A stretch of 64,000 nt of DNA from Siphonodentalium dalli (Eukaryota; Mollusca; Scaphopoda; Gadilida; Siphonodentaliidae), in assembly GCA_032622095.1 (NCBI GenBank), contig CP136069.1, positions 68,721,319 through 68,785,318 on the forward strand, read 5' to 3'. Shown here in pieces: positions 36,294 through 48,359 of the stretch. How positions within the stretch are numbered: the stretch's first letter is position 1; each line of letters starts with the position of its first letter. The notes beneath the pieces were generated by a model, which saw only the letters and a list, made by a program, of their open reading frames with translations, was not told where the DNA came from and ran no database searches. The position numbers were made by a program, and so were the translations under genes.

Positions 36294-36673
36294 GTAAGAT
36301 CATTAAAATGTATCAAGAATTCTAATGATATGCGATAATGCAACACGTAATATTCATTATATTTTCAGATTAGCCCTATATTCAGGTGTCAATTCGATTG
36401 TGCAAAATGAGTTTGTTACTATTCGGTAAAAATAGTAGGCCGGCTATTTGGGTACTATTATATAGATAATGCATGGCTTGGGGTTGACTTTGCCAAAATA
36501 GTGGTTCGAGAGGAGGAATAGTCCACAAGCCATAGTGAAAATAGTGTGGCAGTGTGCAGCTTATCAGAACGCGAGAAAGTCACATGAACTATATTATAAT
36601 GTGTTAAATTATGCAGAGAATATGTCACATAATTAGGAGTAACCTCACATTTTATCTGTTTGTTTTCATCTAG

Positions 36674-36710
36674 AGAAGACCCGAACTGTTAAGAAGTTTG
36701 TTACAGTACA
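36674..36710 (+). CDS. Second candidate orphan exon
   Basis: 37 nt after TTTTCATCTAG and before GTAAGG, reading RRPELLRSLLQY in phase with the end of 36202-36293. Unrecognised, weak on its own. Confidence 0.22.
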
Positions 36711-38289
36711 GTAAGGCAATGGTACTTCAACGTAAACCAGTGTTATACCTACCAATTTCACTAACTGATTTATGTAAAAAAAACATGGACTAACACATAT
36801 CTTGCCATTATAAACACTAGATTCTCATCCAATTGTTTTATTGGGGTCCATAATTCATATCGTATTTTATTAGTCAAGTTTCAAAAACTCAACTTACGGT
36901 TTGGCGAGGTGAGTAGGTAGGCGACCGGACCATTGTGCAAGACCATTAGTGGGATACTAGTAACTCAAATAAACATCAACCGATTTAATTGATATTTGGT
37001 ATATGCGTCTGCAACAACAATATCTCGAACAAGTTCGAAAACCAGATTTTCCGGTCTTTTATATGAAAGTTATGGGTGTTATTTTGTCTATTTTTAGTGA
37101 CTGATCATTCATGACAAGTTAGCTAGATAACTCAAACTTTGACCGATTTCAATGATATTCAGCATTTGAGTCTATGATCACCTCCAAATGGGAGCTATCG
37201 AATTTGAACGATTTTTTATGAAAAACATGGCTGCAAGCAGCCATCTTGAATTTCAAATGTGAATGCGTCAGCATGCCCTTCAGCCCACATTTATTGCAGA
37301 TTTGTTTTTGAAACTTTACAGGCTTATTTTTACCTGAGTAATGGCCCTTAGTTCTGAGTTATGGTTATTTAGTCGTCCATTTTTAATGATTCTTGGTCAG
37401 ACAGAGTGACTCTTATGGGGGGAAAAAAACTCTTTGATGTGCAACCCTTGTTTTTGATATTTTATTCTTGCTAAAGGGGTACTGTACGATAAATACCTCC
37501 ATTTATGGGACCATCTCCCTTTTATACTCAACAGAATATATACGCAACAAATGAATTAATTTGAGCCATGGATTAGTGCAAAATACATGCATGTGCTCAA
37601 TGAATGATGGAAACCTGGTAATTATAAGGAAAATGAGTTTATGTAAAAATAATTTCCATATACTAGTAGAAAAAAAAAATCAAAGGATGGACCAAAAATA
37701 GGGTCGGGAGTGGGTGAGAATCTAGCATTTTGTTTATATTCACCGTATTTCTACATGTTTGCTATTTATTTATGTAATATATAGAAAGAAACTTATTTTC
37801 TTGTTATCCATCAATGCTTTCTTCAAGATATGTTGTGAATTTGTTTTAAAATATTGATCTTGACCCGAGAGCTAATTTAGTGATTATGTTTTTGTGATAT
37901 GTTTCCTGTGTTGGTGGATATGTTGAAGATTCCAGCCACACGTGCAGCACTTTCTTGTGATATTGCTCTTTCTAGTCGCATCATAAAAAATAATGATGAT
38001 ATCGACTTCATTCATTCATTGTAGCCTCATCCATTCATTCTAGTCATATGTACAACAACATGTTTGTTTTTTTATCAAATCTTCAAATGTACGGTATTCT
38101 CAGGAAATTAAATGCGTAATATATTTTAAATGATACACATGTAAAATCATGTATACACAACAGATGAGCATATGAAATTTTTAAATTTTGGTTCCAATAG
38201 TAGCAATATAACTCTTTTCTACTTCCTTTGTAATTGTGAAGAATTTGGTACACAAAACTCCCATTTTTGGTGTTTACGATTTCCTTCAG
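36711..38289. other. Spacer with decayed repeats
   Basis: Holds mollusc-type units ('gaccgatttcaatgatattcagc', 'atggctgcaagcagccatctt', about 36890-37330) and the repeat copy at 37740-37985. No gene seen. Confidence 0.45.
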
Positions 38290-39190
38290 AACATCATACA
38301 GGTCAAATCTCTCATCCGATCATCACCAAACTTCATTATGGATATTCGGGGTGACCCCTAGATGGGAGCCATCAATTTTTTCCGAATTTTGTTTTACAGG
38401 CTTGATTAGGATAACATCTATATCCATCGAATTAAAATAATTTTCTATTAAAAACATGACTGCCAGCAGCCATCTTGGATATTACTCTTTGCATGACAAC
38501 ACTTTGAGATACCCTACATACCACATCACTCATCTGATCATCACCAAACTTCATATGGATCCTCGTGGTGACCTTTAGATGGGTACTTACCATTTATTCA
38601 AAATTTTAATACATTGCCGATAGTGGCCATTCTGGTTTTCACATTCTAATTAAACACCCTACAGCCCACAGGCCCCTGGGAATAAATACCAGATATTCCA
38701 ATATATACTTTAACAGTGACTGGTATAGTATATATTGGTATATCTGCTATTTTTCCCCAGGAGCCTGTGCTGCAGCCCATAAATATTGGCAAAATGTTTG
38801 GAAAAGTTACATGCATGTTTGAGATCACCACTAGATGGGAGCTACATGTATTGAATTTGAATGAGTTTTTTTTATAAAAAAAACAACAAAAAAACATGGT
38901 CGCTGGCAGCCATCTTTGATTTTACTCTTTGCATGACTAAATTCTTTGGCACGCCCTACAGACCACATCATCCCTCATCCAATGGTCTCCAAACTTCATA
39001 TCTATCCTTGCTGTGACCTCTAGATGGGAGCTTACCATTTTTTCTGAATTTTTGTTTAAAACATGGCTGCCAGCCACAATCTTTAATTTCACATTTCAAT
39101 CGGCACACCCTGCAGAGGCATGTCTGCGATCGCCTCCAGATAGGAGCTATCAAATTTGATACATTTTCAATCAAAAACATGGCCATTATA
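38290..39190. repeat. Diverged tandem 'ctagatgggagc..gccatctt' units
   Basis: Four or more units of the family seen at 14090-14700. One is split by the 103-bp element at 38667-38769. Confidence 0.65.
38667..38769. mobile_element. 103-bp hAT-like miniature element
   Basis: CACAGGCCCCTGGGAATAAA and its inverted partner form almost the whole element. The flanks CTACAGCC (38659-38666) and CTGCAGCC (38770-38777) are an 8-bp TSD with one change. Same family as 35042-35753. Confidence 0.75.
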
Positions 39191-39847
39191 CATCCTGTGA
39201 TTTGATATAAATAATAGTATTTGAAGTGACCAACAATGTTCAAGCCTAAATTATACTGATTCAACTGGATACTATATATATAATAATTTTTCATGACATG
39301 AAGGGGAAAGATTTATATATAATGGGCATAACAATAAATGTTAGAAGATACCTGAATCCCCTACTTGTTTCCATATAGGGAAAAAGTAAACAAAAATATC
39401 CTCATATTGACACACTTTGGGGCACAATTAACTTGAACTGTTGTCTTGTAAAAATGCACTTTTAACATTGTAGGACACATTACATATTTTTGATACAAAT
39501 GTGTGGCATTTTATAATGGTATTCATGAATATTGGATTTTAACTATACTGTTTTATTTCATCCGTCCATGAGTGTAAACAAGCAAATTAGCATCACCAAT
39601 ATATAGTTCAAATGATAGTATATGTTAACATTTTTGTTGCCTTCACATACTCTAGTTTGTTATGTGTACACCTACAAGTTTTCTATGTTTTAATATATAA
39701 ATGAAGCTGATTTATTTCAACATTGTGTCATCTTATTCTCCTGCGCAAACCTCTGTCAATACACTTAATTGCCCCCCCCCCCCAATGTCTAATTAAACGC
39801 AAGAATTTCAACACACAGCTATTAGAATTGTATTTGGCGTCTACAAA
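39191..39847. other. AT-rich spacer with C-run
   Basis: Nothing recognised apart from a (C)13 run near 39771. Confidence 0.4.
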
Positions 39848-41157
39848 CATTCAAATGCATTTCATTTTTATATTTGAATGTTTGTTTGAATGTCCTTCAA
39901 ATTCAACAGGGGAGTCTTCTGGATCAATGATTCTTCCCGTGGACCACTCTGTCCAAAACAAAGCAGTTCGTCTTGTGCCCATGTGGGAGTTGTGTCAATT
40001 TTAGCGAAGTCCAGCGCGAAACTGCAAAAAAATTGACCGACCACTGTCTGATTAAATGCAGGGACGTGGCTAGAGGGTCTGTGTTGGGGGGGGGGGGTGT
40101 CCATCTTCGGAAATTCTAATTGCACACACCCCCTTGAATCAGAATCAAACCAAGCACAAGGTTTGCATAATTCCATTTGCACCCCGCCCCTTGCACCTCA
40201 GTGATCAGGCCCAGTATCCTATATATTAATAAACCACGGTTCTATATATTCCCGGTATGAGAACATTCAGATATTTTAACCTAAAAAAATTGAATAAATC
40301 CTAACATCTAGTGGTCTAACTCCAGACAAATGCACATGGCACATTAATTAGAAGGGATTAAATCGACTTTATTTTATTGATGTAGTGTTTATTTAGTTAT
40401 TTAATTATGTCCCCTACTTAATTTGGTTGATTTAGTGTCATGTTTGTGTAGGCTAAAGTGAAATTTTTCCAACCATTTCACTCCACAAGTTGGACCAAAT
40501 GTAGTAAAATTGTTAATTATTTTTTAAAACTAAATAGCAGTTTTGTATTGGCCACGGGGGAGGGACAATGACACACCGGGCCGGCCATGGAAATTTGTTG
40601 AAATCTGAACAAGAATATTGCAAATCCTAGCATCTAGACTAGCCTTAAGCCTTCCTATAGAGTTGGATATTTCAAACCTGACACACCCACTTAGGTCAGC
40701 TTAGGTTGGAAAATTTCCAACTGATGACAATTCCAATGACAATGTTAACCAAATGTATGACAATATTGTTTTCTTAAATTAACAAGCTGGTTTCAGTGAC
40801 TGGCCACAGGGGAGGGACCAGGACACAAGCTTTCCAAGTGTTAGGAATTTCCAACCTGTCACTCCCATAATGTTGGAATATTTCCAACTGATGACCATCT
40901 CAGTCCAAAATTTTGAACAAAGGTAGGAAAATATGCAAATATATTGGTCCAAAAACAATAAATTGTTCGAAAATCAAACTTCAAGAACATTTTCGACCTT
41001 TTGTTGGTGTGAAATTTCCAACTAATGTTTTGGCAGGTACCACCCACCCCCCCCCCCCCCCCCCCCCCGCCCCCCAAACCATGTCTCCACGTCTCTGATT
41101 AAACGCAATAATTTTATTTTATAAAAGATATATTACAAAAAGTATTTATACAAACAT
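39848..41157 (-). repeat. Diverged satellite units at the inner edge of the right arm
   Basis: 39848-40058 and 41106-41157 carry worn versions of satellite landmarks on the minus strand ('gacattcaaacaaacattcaaatata', 'ctgctttgttttgga'). They are separated by the hAT-like insertion at 40059-41097. The original inner border of the right arm was therefore nearer 39.85 kb than 41.15 kb. Confidence 0.5.
40059..41097 (-). mobile_element. 1039-bp hAT-like element, reverse copy
   Basis: Ends CAGGGACGTGGC and GTCTCTG, flanked by ATTAAATG (40051-40058) and ATTAAACG (41098-41105), an 8-bp TSD with one change. It is a diverged reverse copy of 52606-53765 with the same 'gttggaaatttccaac' repeats and a poly-C tract (about 41047-41085). 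CAG..CTG ends with 8-bp TSD are typical of hAT. Non-autonomous. Confidence 0.8.
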
Positions 41158-44100
41158 TCAAATATATCGAATAAGAACCCTATAAGATACTTCGAACCAC
41201 ATGTTTGAATCTCGTTCGGAACTTAGAACAATATGTCTAAAGTTCGCCGTGAGTGCAGAGGGTAGAGGCAAAACCAGTGGATCAATAACCTTGAAATTTC
41301 GGTAGTGAAATCCTATGGAGCATAGATTATTCCCACGCAATACCGCTTGGACCGAAACAGAGCGGTTCTACCTGTGTACACATTTGAATTTCAGTTTGAA
41401 TGTTTTTCAAAGGGGAAAGGAACATTCGGAAAATTATGTAAAAAAATAAAAGTTTAAAATTTGTGAACTGGAGAGCGCGAATTAGGTCTAGAGAAGTCTT
41501 AGTCCAGGAGATATTGGTCAACCTCTGCACCATTATCGGCGCTAAGTGGAGACTGGATTTCGAAATGCCACATCGCGATATTAATTGTGGGTTTTCATCT
41601 TTCCAGAAGGATACGAGCTAAGTTATGCGTTTTTGGTACCTTTAAGTTGAACTAGTAGATGGTTTATGTACAGTTTCGTCCAAACATACCGATATTATGA
41701 CAAAAAGTTGAAATTAATATGTGAAAATATCGATTTCTTTTCCATTTCTAGCCGCCAATTTAGCAGCGATCTTGGCTGTGAGTATCAATTGCCAAACCCT
41801 AATGAATACTTCATGTCACTATTCCATATCAACATGTAATGGTGGGTAGAAATCGCGAAACAATAACGCCCATCCTAAGAATGTAAAGGAATGTAGGCGT
41901 GTTTTCAAATTTCGGTCGCCATTTTGGCCGCCATCTTCGATTTGGAAAACCATTTCTTGCATGAGATGTAAGGTAATTACTTCAACTCAGTATTTCCAAC
42001 TCAACTGTACGCATGGATGGAGTTGTCTCGACAATAATGCCCAATGATGTGAATATGAGGGAATTTCGGTGATTTTTCAAAATCTGTCCGCTATTGTGGG
42101 CGCCATTTTGGATTTGGGGGACTTTTATTTGTATATGGTACAAGGAAAGTTCTTCGCCTAAGTGTTTCCAACTTACAATAGTAAGCAGGTGTGGAGTTGT
42201 CATGACAATAATGCTCACTGATTTTAAAATCAGCGATTTTCAGCGATTTTTTATTTCTGGTGGCCATTTTGGCCGCCATCTTGGATTTGGGTAAATATTC
42301 CTCAACTCAGGTATAAGAGGAATCCTAGCTCGAGTATCTCCTGCAAATATATATGCATGGGTGTTGTTATAATAGCAATAACATTCATTGATTCGAAACA
42401 TAACATCGCGTTATTAACGGAGATTCGGCTTTGACCTATGATACCGGCATTTGGGAAAACGTGATATCGGACAAAAATATCCCACAATGAATGCATATTA
42501 TGGTCCCCATGTATTCGCCAATGACTCCTCGATATGATAAATGTATAACATGACGCAAACATTCTAACATTTTCCCACAGAGACAAACGAAAGGTGGTAA
42601 CGTGACAGAAAAATAGCATATTTTCACATTTCGGCGGCCATCTTGGCCGCCATATTGGATTCTGGTGTCGGATTTTTGGCTAATTTGTAAGGGTTGTATA
42701 TTAGCATAACGAATCGAGCGGAAAGCAAGACGGCATGTGACATCATCTTTACTATAACGGCGATCAAAGAAACCTGGTGCATTTAAAAAAAATGGCCGCC
42801 ATGATGGACGCCATCTTGTCTGGAGTCTCTGCGGCCACTTTTTTTTCTTGTTAACAAGTGAAAAAAATTAGAGGAGACCTTAAGGAAGAAAATTAGTGGG
42901 GTGAAGTTAAGTCCTGGGGGGGGGGGGTGCAGAGGTTGACCAATATCTCCTGGACTATCTCCTTGTGCAAACTGGAAACTGCGTTTTTTTTTTTTGTGGA
43001 AATTGTGCTGTGAAGTTAGACGGACGTTGGACGTTCGTGGACATTCAACAATTTGATTATTTGCATGGAAATATGTTTGCAAGGAGGGTGATTTTTTTAA
43101 ATAAGAGTTGTGTGGGCACAAGGCAGCTGTTAGTCATATCAACAAATGCGAGTCTATGGTATTTCATTGAAAACAGACCGTGTCGCGAATGTCCACGAAC
43201 GTCCAACGTCCGTCCAACTTCACAGCGATATTCCCAAATATTTGATCACCCCCATTATCTCACAAACTGCAAGCATTATGATATGCCGATTATTTTCATT
43301 CGTTACACATCCGGGTACGCCCATGGCACCCGAAACGGGCCTTATAATTGGGCCAGAAGCATATATTTGAATGTCTGTTTGAATGTCTTTCGAAAGGTAA
43401 ACAAATGGACGTTCGACTTAGAAAATTCTGTCTAAAGTTCGCCGTGAGTGCAGAGGGTAGAGGCAAAACCAGTGGATCAATAACCTTGAAATTTCGGTAG
43501 GGAAATCCTATGGAGCATAGCTTATTCCCACGCAATACCGCTTGGACCGAAACAAAGCGGTTCTACCTGTGCCTATATATGTGCGATTCGAGTCACCTGC
43601 CGGTAACCCCATTTTAGATCCACAGTGTTGAACGTCCAACGTCCAATGTTTTTCAAAGTAAAAAACATTCGGAAAATTGTCTTAATTTTTTTTTTAAATT
43701 TGTCTGTTTGAGAGCGCGAATTAGGTCAAGAGAAGTCTCCTGGTGCAAACTGGAAACTGCGTTTTTTTTTTTTTTTGGAAATTGTGCTGTGAAGTTGGAC
43801 GGACGTTGGACGTTCGTGGACATTCAACAATTTGATTATTTGCATGGAAATATGTTTGCAAGGAGGGTGATTTTTTTAAATAAGAGTTGCGTGGGCACAA
43901 GGCAGCTGTTAGTCATATCAACAAATGCGAGTCTATGGTATTTCATTGAAAACAGACCGTGTCGCGAATGTCCACGAACGTCCAACGTCCGTCCAACTTC
44001 ACAGCGATATTCCCAAATATTTGATCACCCCCATTATCTCACAAACTGCAAGCATTATGATATGCCGATGATTTTCATTCGTTACACATCCGGGTACGCC

Positions 44101-47100
44101 CATGGCACCCGAAACGGGCCCTATAATTGGGCCAGAAGCATATATTTGAATGTCTGTTTGAATGTCTTTCGAAAGGTAAACAAATAGACGTTCGACTTAG
44201 AAAATTATGTCTAAAGTTCGCCGTGAGTGCAGAGGGTAGAGGCAAAACCAGTGGATCAATAACCTTGAAATTTCAGTAGGGAAATCCTATGGAGCATAGA
44301 TTATTCCCACGCAATACCGCTTGGACCGAAACAGAGCGGTTCTACCTGTGTACACATTTGAATTTCAGTTTGAATGTTTTTCAAAGGGGAAAGGAACATT
44401 CGGAAAATTATGTAAAAAAATAAAAGTTTAAAATTTGTGAACTGGAGAGCGCGAATTAGGTCTAGAGAAGTCTCCTTGTGCAAACTGGAAACTGCGTTTT
44501 TTTTTTTTGTGGAAATTGTGCTGTGAAGTTAGACGGACGTTGGACGTTCGTGGACATTCAACAATTTGATTATTTGCATGGAAATATGTTTGCAAGGAGG
44601 GTGATTTTTTTAAATAAGAGTTGTGTGGGCACAAGGCAGCTGTTAGTCATATCAACAAATGCGAGTCTATGGTATTTCATTGAAAACAGACCGTGTCGCG
44701 AATGTCCACGAACGTCCAACGTCCGTCCAACTTCACAGCGATATTCCCAAATATTTGATCACCCCCATTATCTCACAAACTGCAAGCATTATGATATGCC
44801 GATTATTTTCATTCGTTACACATCCGGGTACGCCCATGGCACCCGAAACGGGCCCTATAATTGGGCCAGAAGCATATATTTGAATGTCTGTTTGAATGTC
44901 TTTCGAAAGGTAAACAAATGGACGTTCGACTTAGAAAATTCTGTCTAAAGTTCGCCGTGAGTGCAGAGGGTAGAGGCAAAACCAGTGGATCAATAACCTT
45001 GAAATTTCGGTAGGGAAATCCTATGGAGCATAGCTTATTCCCACGCAATACCGCTTGGACCGAAACAAAGCGGTTCTACCTGTGCCTATATATGTGCGAT
45101 TCGAGTCACCTGCCGGTAACCCCATTTTAGATCCACAGTGTTGAACGTCCAACGTCCAATGTTTTTCAAAGTAAAAAACATTCGGAAAATTGTCTTAATT
45201 TTTTTTTTTAATTTGTCTGTTTGAGAGCGCGAATTAGGTCAAGAGAAGTCTCCTGGTGCAAACTGGAAACTGCGTTTTTTTTTTTTTTTGGAAATTGTGC
45301 TGTGAAGTTGGACGGACGTTGGACGTTCGTGGACATTCAACAATTTGATTATTTGCATGGAAATATGTTTGCAAGGAGGGTGATTTTTTTAAATAAGAGT
45401 TGTGTGGGCACAAGGCAGCTGTTAGTCATATCAACAAATGCGAGTCTATGGTATTTCATTGAAAACAGACCGTGTCGCGAATGTCCACGAACGTCCAACG
45501 TCCGTCCAACTTCACAGCGATATTCCCAAATATTTGATCACCCCCATTATCTCACAAACTGCAAGCATTATGATATGCCGATGATTTTCATTCGTTACAC
45601 ATCCGGGTACGCCCATGGCACCCGAAACGGGCCCTATAATTGGGCCAGAAGCATATATTTGAATGTCTGTTTGAATGTCTTTCGAAAGGTAAACAAATAG
45701 ACGTTCGACTTAGAAAATTATGTCTAAAGTTCGCCGTGAGTGCAGAGGGTAGAGGCAAAACCAGTGGATCAATAACCTTGAAATTTCAGTAGGGAAATCC
45801 TATGGAGCATAGATTATTCCCACGCAATACCGCTTGGACCGAAACAGAGCGGTTCTACCTGTGTACACATTTGAATTTCAGTTTGAATGTTTTTCAAAGG
45901 GGAAAGGAACATTCGGAAAATTATGTAAAAAAATAAAAGTTTAAAATTTGTGAACTGGAGAGCGCGAATTAGGTCTAGAGAAGTCTCCTTGTGCAAACTG
46001 GAAACTGCGTTTTTTTTTTTGTGGAAATTGTGCTGTGAAGTTAGACGGACGTTGGACGTTCGTGGACATTCAACAATTTGATTATTTGCATGGAAATATG
46101 TTTGCAAGGAGGGTGATTTTTTAAAATAAGAGTTGTGTGGGCACAAGGCAGCTGTTAGTCATATCAACAAATGCGAGTCTATGGTATTTCATTGAAAACA
46201 GACCGTGTCGCGAATGTCCACGAACGTCCAACGTCCGTCCAACTTCACAGCGATATTCCCAAATATTTGATCACCCCCATTATCTCACAAACTGCAAGCA
46301 TTATGATATGCCGATTATTTTCATTCGTTACACATCCGGGTACGCCCATGGCACCCGAAACGGGCCCTATAATTGGGCCAGAAGCATATATTTGAATGTC
46401 TGTTTGAATGTCTTTCGAAAGGTAAACAAATGGACGTTCGACTTAGAAAATTCTGTCTAAAGTTCGCCGTGAGTGCAGAGGGTAGAGGCAAAACCAGTGG
46501 ATCAATAACCTTGAAATTTCGGTAGGGAAATCCTATGGAGCATAGCTTATTCCCACGCAATACCGCTTGGACCGTAACAAAGGGGTTCTACCTGTGCCTA
46601 TATATGTGCGATTCGAGTCACCTGCCGGTAACCCCATTTTAGATCCACAGTGTTGAACGTCCAACGTCCAATGTTTTTCAAAGTAAAAAACATTCGGAAA
46701 ATTGTCTTAATTTTTTTTTTTAATTTGTCTGTTTGAGAGCGCGAATTAGGTCAAGAGAAGTCTCCTGGTGCAAACTGGAAACTGCGTTTTTTTTTTTTTT
46801 GGAAATTGTGCTGTGAAGTTAGACGGACGTTGGACGTTCGTGGACATTCAACAATTTGATTATTTGCATGGAAATATGTTTGCAAGGAGGGTGATTTTTT
46901 TAAATAAGAGTTGTGTGGGCACAAGGCAGCTGTTAGTCATATCAACAAATGCGAGTCTATGGTATTTCATTGAAAACAGACCGTGTCGCGAATGTCCACG
47001 AACGTCCAACGTCCGTCCAACTTCACAGCGATATTCCCAAATATTTGATCACCCCCATTATCTCACAAACTGCAAGCATTATGATATGCCGATGATTTTC

Positions 47101-47636
47101 ATTCGTTACACATCCGGGTACGCCCATGGCACCCGAAACGGGCCCTATAATTGGGCCAGAAACATATATTTGAATGTCTGTTTGAATGTCTTTCGAAAGG
47201 TAAACAAATGGACGTTCGACTTAGAAAATTCTGTCTAAAGTTCGCCGTGAATGCAGAGGGTAGAGGCAAAACCAGTGGATCAATAACCTTGAAATTTCGG
47301 TAGGGAAATCCTATGGAGCATAGATTATTCCCACGCAATACCGCTTGGACCGAAACAAAGCGGTTCTACCCGTGCCTATATATGTGCGATTCGATTCAGC
47401 TGCAAATAAGCGGTTTTAAGATCGTTGTTGTTGAATGTCCAATGTCAAACCAACTTCACAGTAATTTTCATCTGCAAATATGCGGATTTTATATCGTTTT
47501 TGTTGAACGTCCAACGTCCAACGTCCAATGTCAAACCAACTTCACACTAATTTTCATCTGGAAATATCCGGATTTTATATCGTTTTTGTTGAACGTCCAA
47601 CGTCCAACGTCCAATGTCAAACCAACTTCACACACC
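41106..47636 (-). repeat. Right satellite arm
   Basis: The same satellite as the left arm, inverted. Here long and short units alternate. Landmarks repeat at 43296/44809/46321 and 43708/45221, i.e. a 1512-1513-bp higher-order dimer, ending in subrepeats that mirror the left end. The array is interrupted by the 1458-bp element at 41500-42957. Units carry GTCC rather than GTCT in one hairpin arm, unlike most left-arm units. Confidence 0.9.
41500..42957. mobile_element. 1458-bp TIR element in the right arm, 3-bp TSD
   Basis: Ends TAGTCCAGGAGATATTGGTC plus AACCTCTGCACC, exactly inverted at the other side. TCT lies on both sides (41497-41499 and 42958-42960), and intact units read ..GAAGTCTCC.. 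with TCT once. Inside are three to four diverged units with 'ggccgccatcttggattt' and 'gtggagttgtcatgacaata'. No transposase ORF. A 3-bp TSD fits PIF/Harbinger or CMC-like groups, but the ends are not diagnostic. Confidence 0.75.
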
Positions 47637-47647
47637 TATTTGCAACA
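47637..47647. repeat. Right target-site duplication of the giant element
   Basis: TATTTGCAACA, identical to 24982-24992. Confidence 0.85.
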
Positions 47648-47662
47648 TCATGTCCACTGTCA

Positions 47663-48206
47663 TTATAGAACAGACGAATCCGGAACTAATTGCAACATAA
47701 ACGGCAAAGGTACCATCATATAGAGAAAGTCAATATATGCAACATACATGTTCACAAATTTTAGAGAATATTTGTGACAAATAGCTAAATTTATGTTTGC
47801 CATCGCAACCAGGGGTGATTTTAACTGATTGCAGAACAGATCTGCTAAATTACGTGTATTGTGAGTGTACACAAACATAATGTCATTAAACGACACGGCG
47901 TCAACAATTATTCGGGATTTCCACAAAGATCCAGAATCAAGAGAGCAGTGTGTCGAATCAGAGGAACCGAATGTGTCCAATGCGGCCACTACAATTTTAC
48001 ATGAAAATAAATAATCGGCTTTCGGTAAAATTGCGATGTTGTTGTAAGTGGATGATACGGGGGACCCTCGAATCGGACAGTGTGTCTTTAACATATTTAT
48101 TGAAATTTGCCATGTATTCTTTTGCAGACAGTTCGCATGTATCGCACACCATAGTTGTTGCTTTTGTGTTTGGACCAGTCGCATTGAGTACCATTATGTA
48201 CCTCAA
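47663..48206 (-). other. Unassigned open stretch next to the giant element
   Basis: The minus strand has overlapping open frames of 173 codons (ends 47663) and 69 codons (47997-48206). Both are moderately long for this AT-rich DNA. I recognise no domain. A first-frame stretch such as IIVDAVSFNDIMFVYTHN is unfamiliar. It could be an old gene or transposon remnant. Confidence 0.2.
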
Positions 48207-48359
48207 GCTACATTGTTGATGTCACTGGGAATTCATAGATCAATATTTTTAATCAAATAAGAGGCTACTATAATCCCATAATTATGTCAAGATGGAGATG
48301 CACGTTTTGCACAAATACAGCCAAATATGGCAAGAGATTTTCAACATAGAATTTCTCTG

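Larger units (their letters stand above)
24993..47636. mobile_element. 22.6-kb terminal-inverted-repeat element with satellite arms
   Basis: Both ends read GGTGTGTGAAGTTGGTTTGA inward and remain identical for over 100 bp. They are flanked by the 11-bp direct repeat TATTTGCAACA. The left arm (24993 to about 32922) and right arm (about 41106, or 39848 with diverged units, to 47636) are the same satellite in opposite orientation. The spacer has no long ORF, so no transposase is present. TSDs of 8-11 bp with long inverted repeats are known in Mutator-like elements, and arms built of tandem units are known in foldback elements (FB, TU, Galileo). The superfamily cannot be decided here. I infer a single non-autonomous transposon with expanded arms, though a segmental inversion or duplication of a satellite with a chance direct repeat is the alternative. 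Confidence 0.7.

Noticed and set aside
27079-47238. Recurrent open frames of 138-159 codons in every satellite unit, on the minus strand in the left arm and plus strand in the right arm
   Set aside because: Their identity simply follows that of the tandem units. Start points move with poly-A/T length, both strands of the same DNA are open in several frames, and no known domain or codon bias is seen. They are treated as non-coding satellite.
24993-47636. Assembly artefact (false inverted duplication)
   Set aside because: The arms differ in higher-order structure and insertions, and the spacer is not mirrored, so a simple mis-join is unlikely. Long reads are still the decisive test.
47663-48184. 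173-codon minus-strand gene
   Set aside because: No recognisable domain, and the frame runs through low-conservation sequence. Kept only as an unassigned open stretch.
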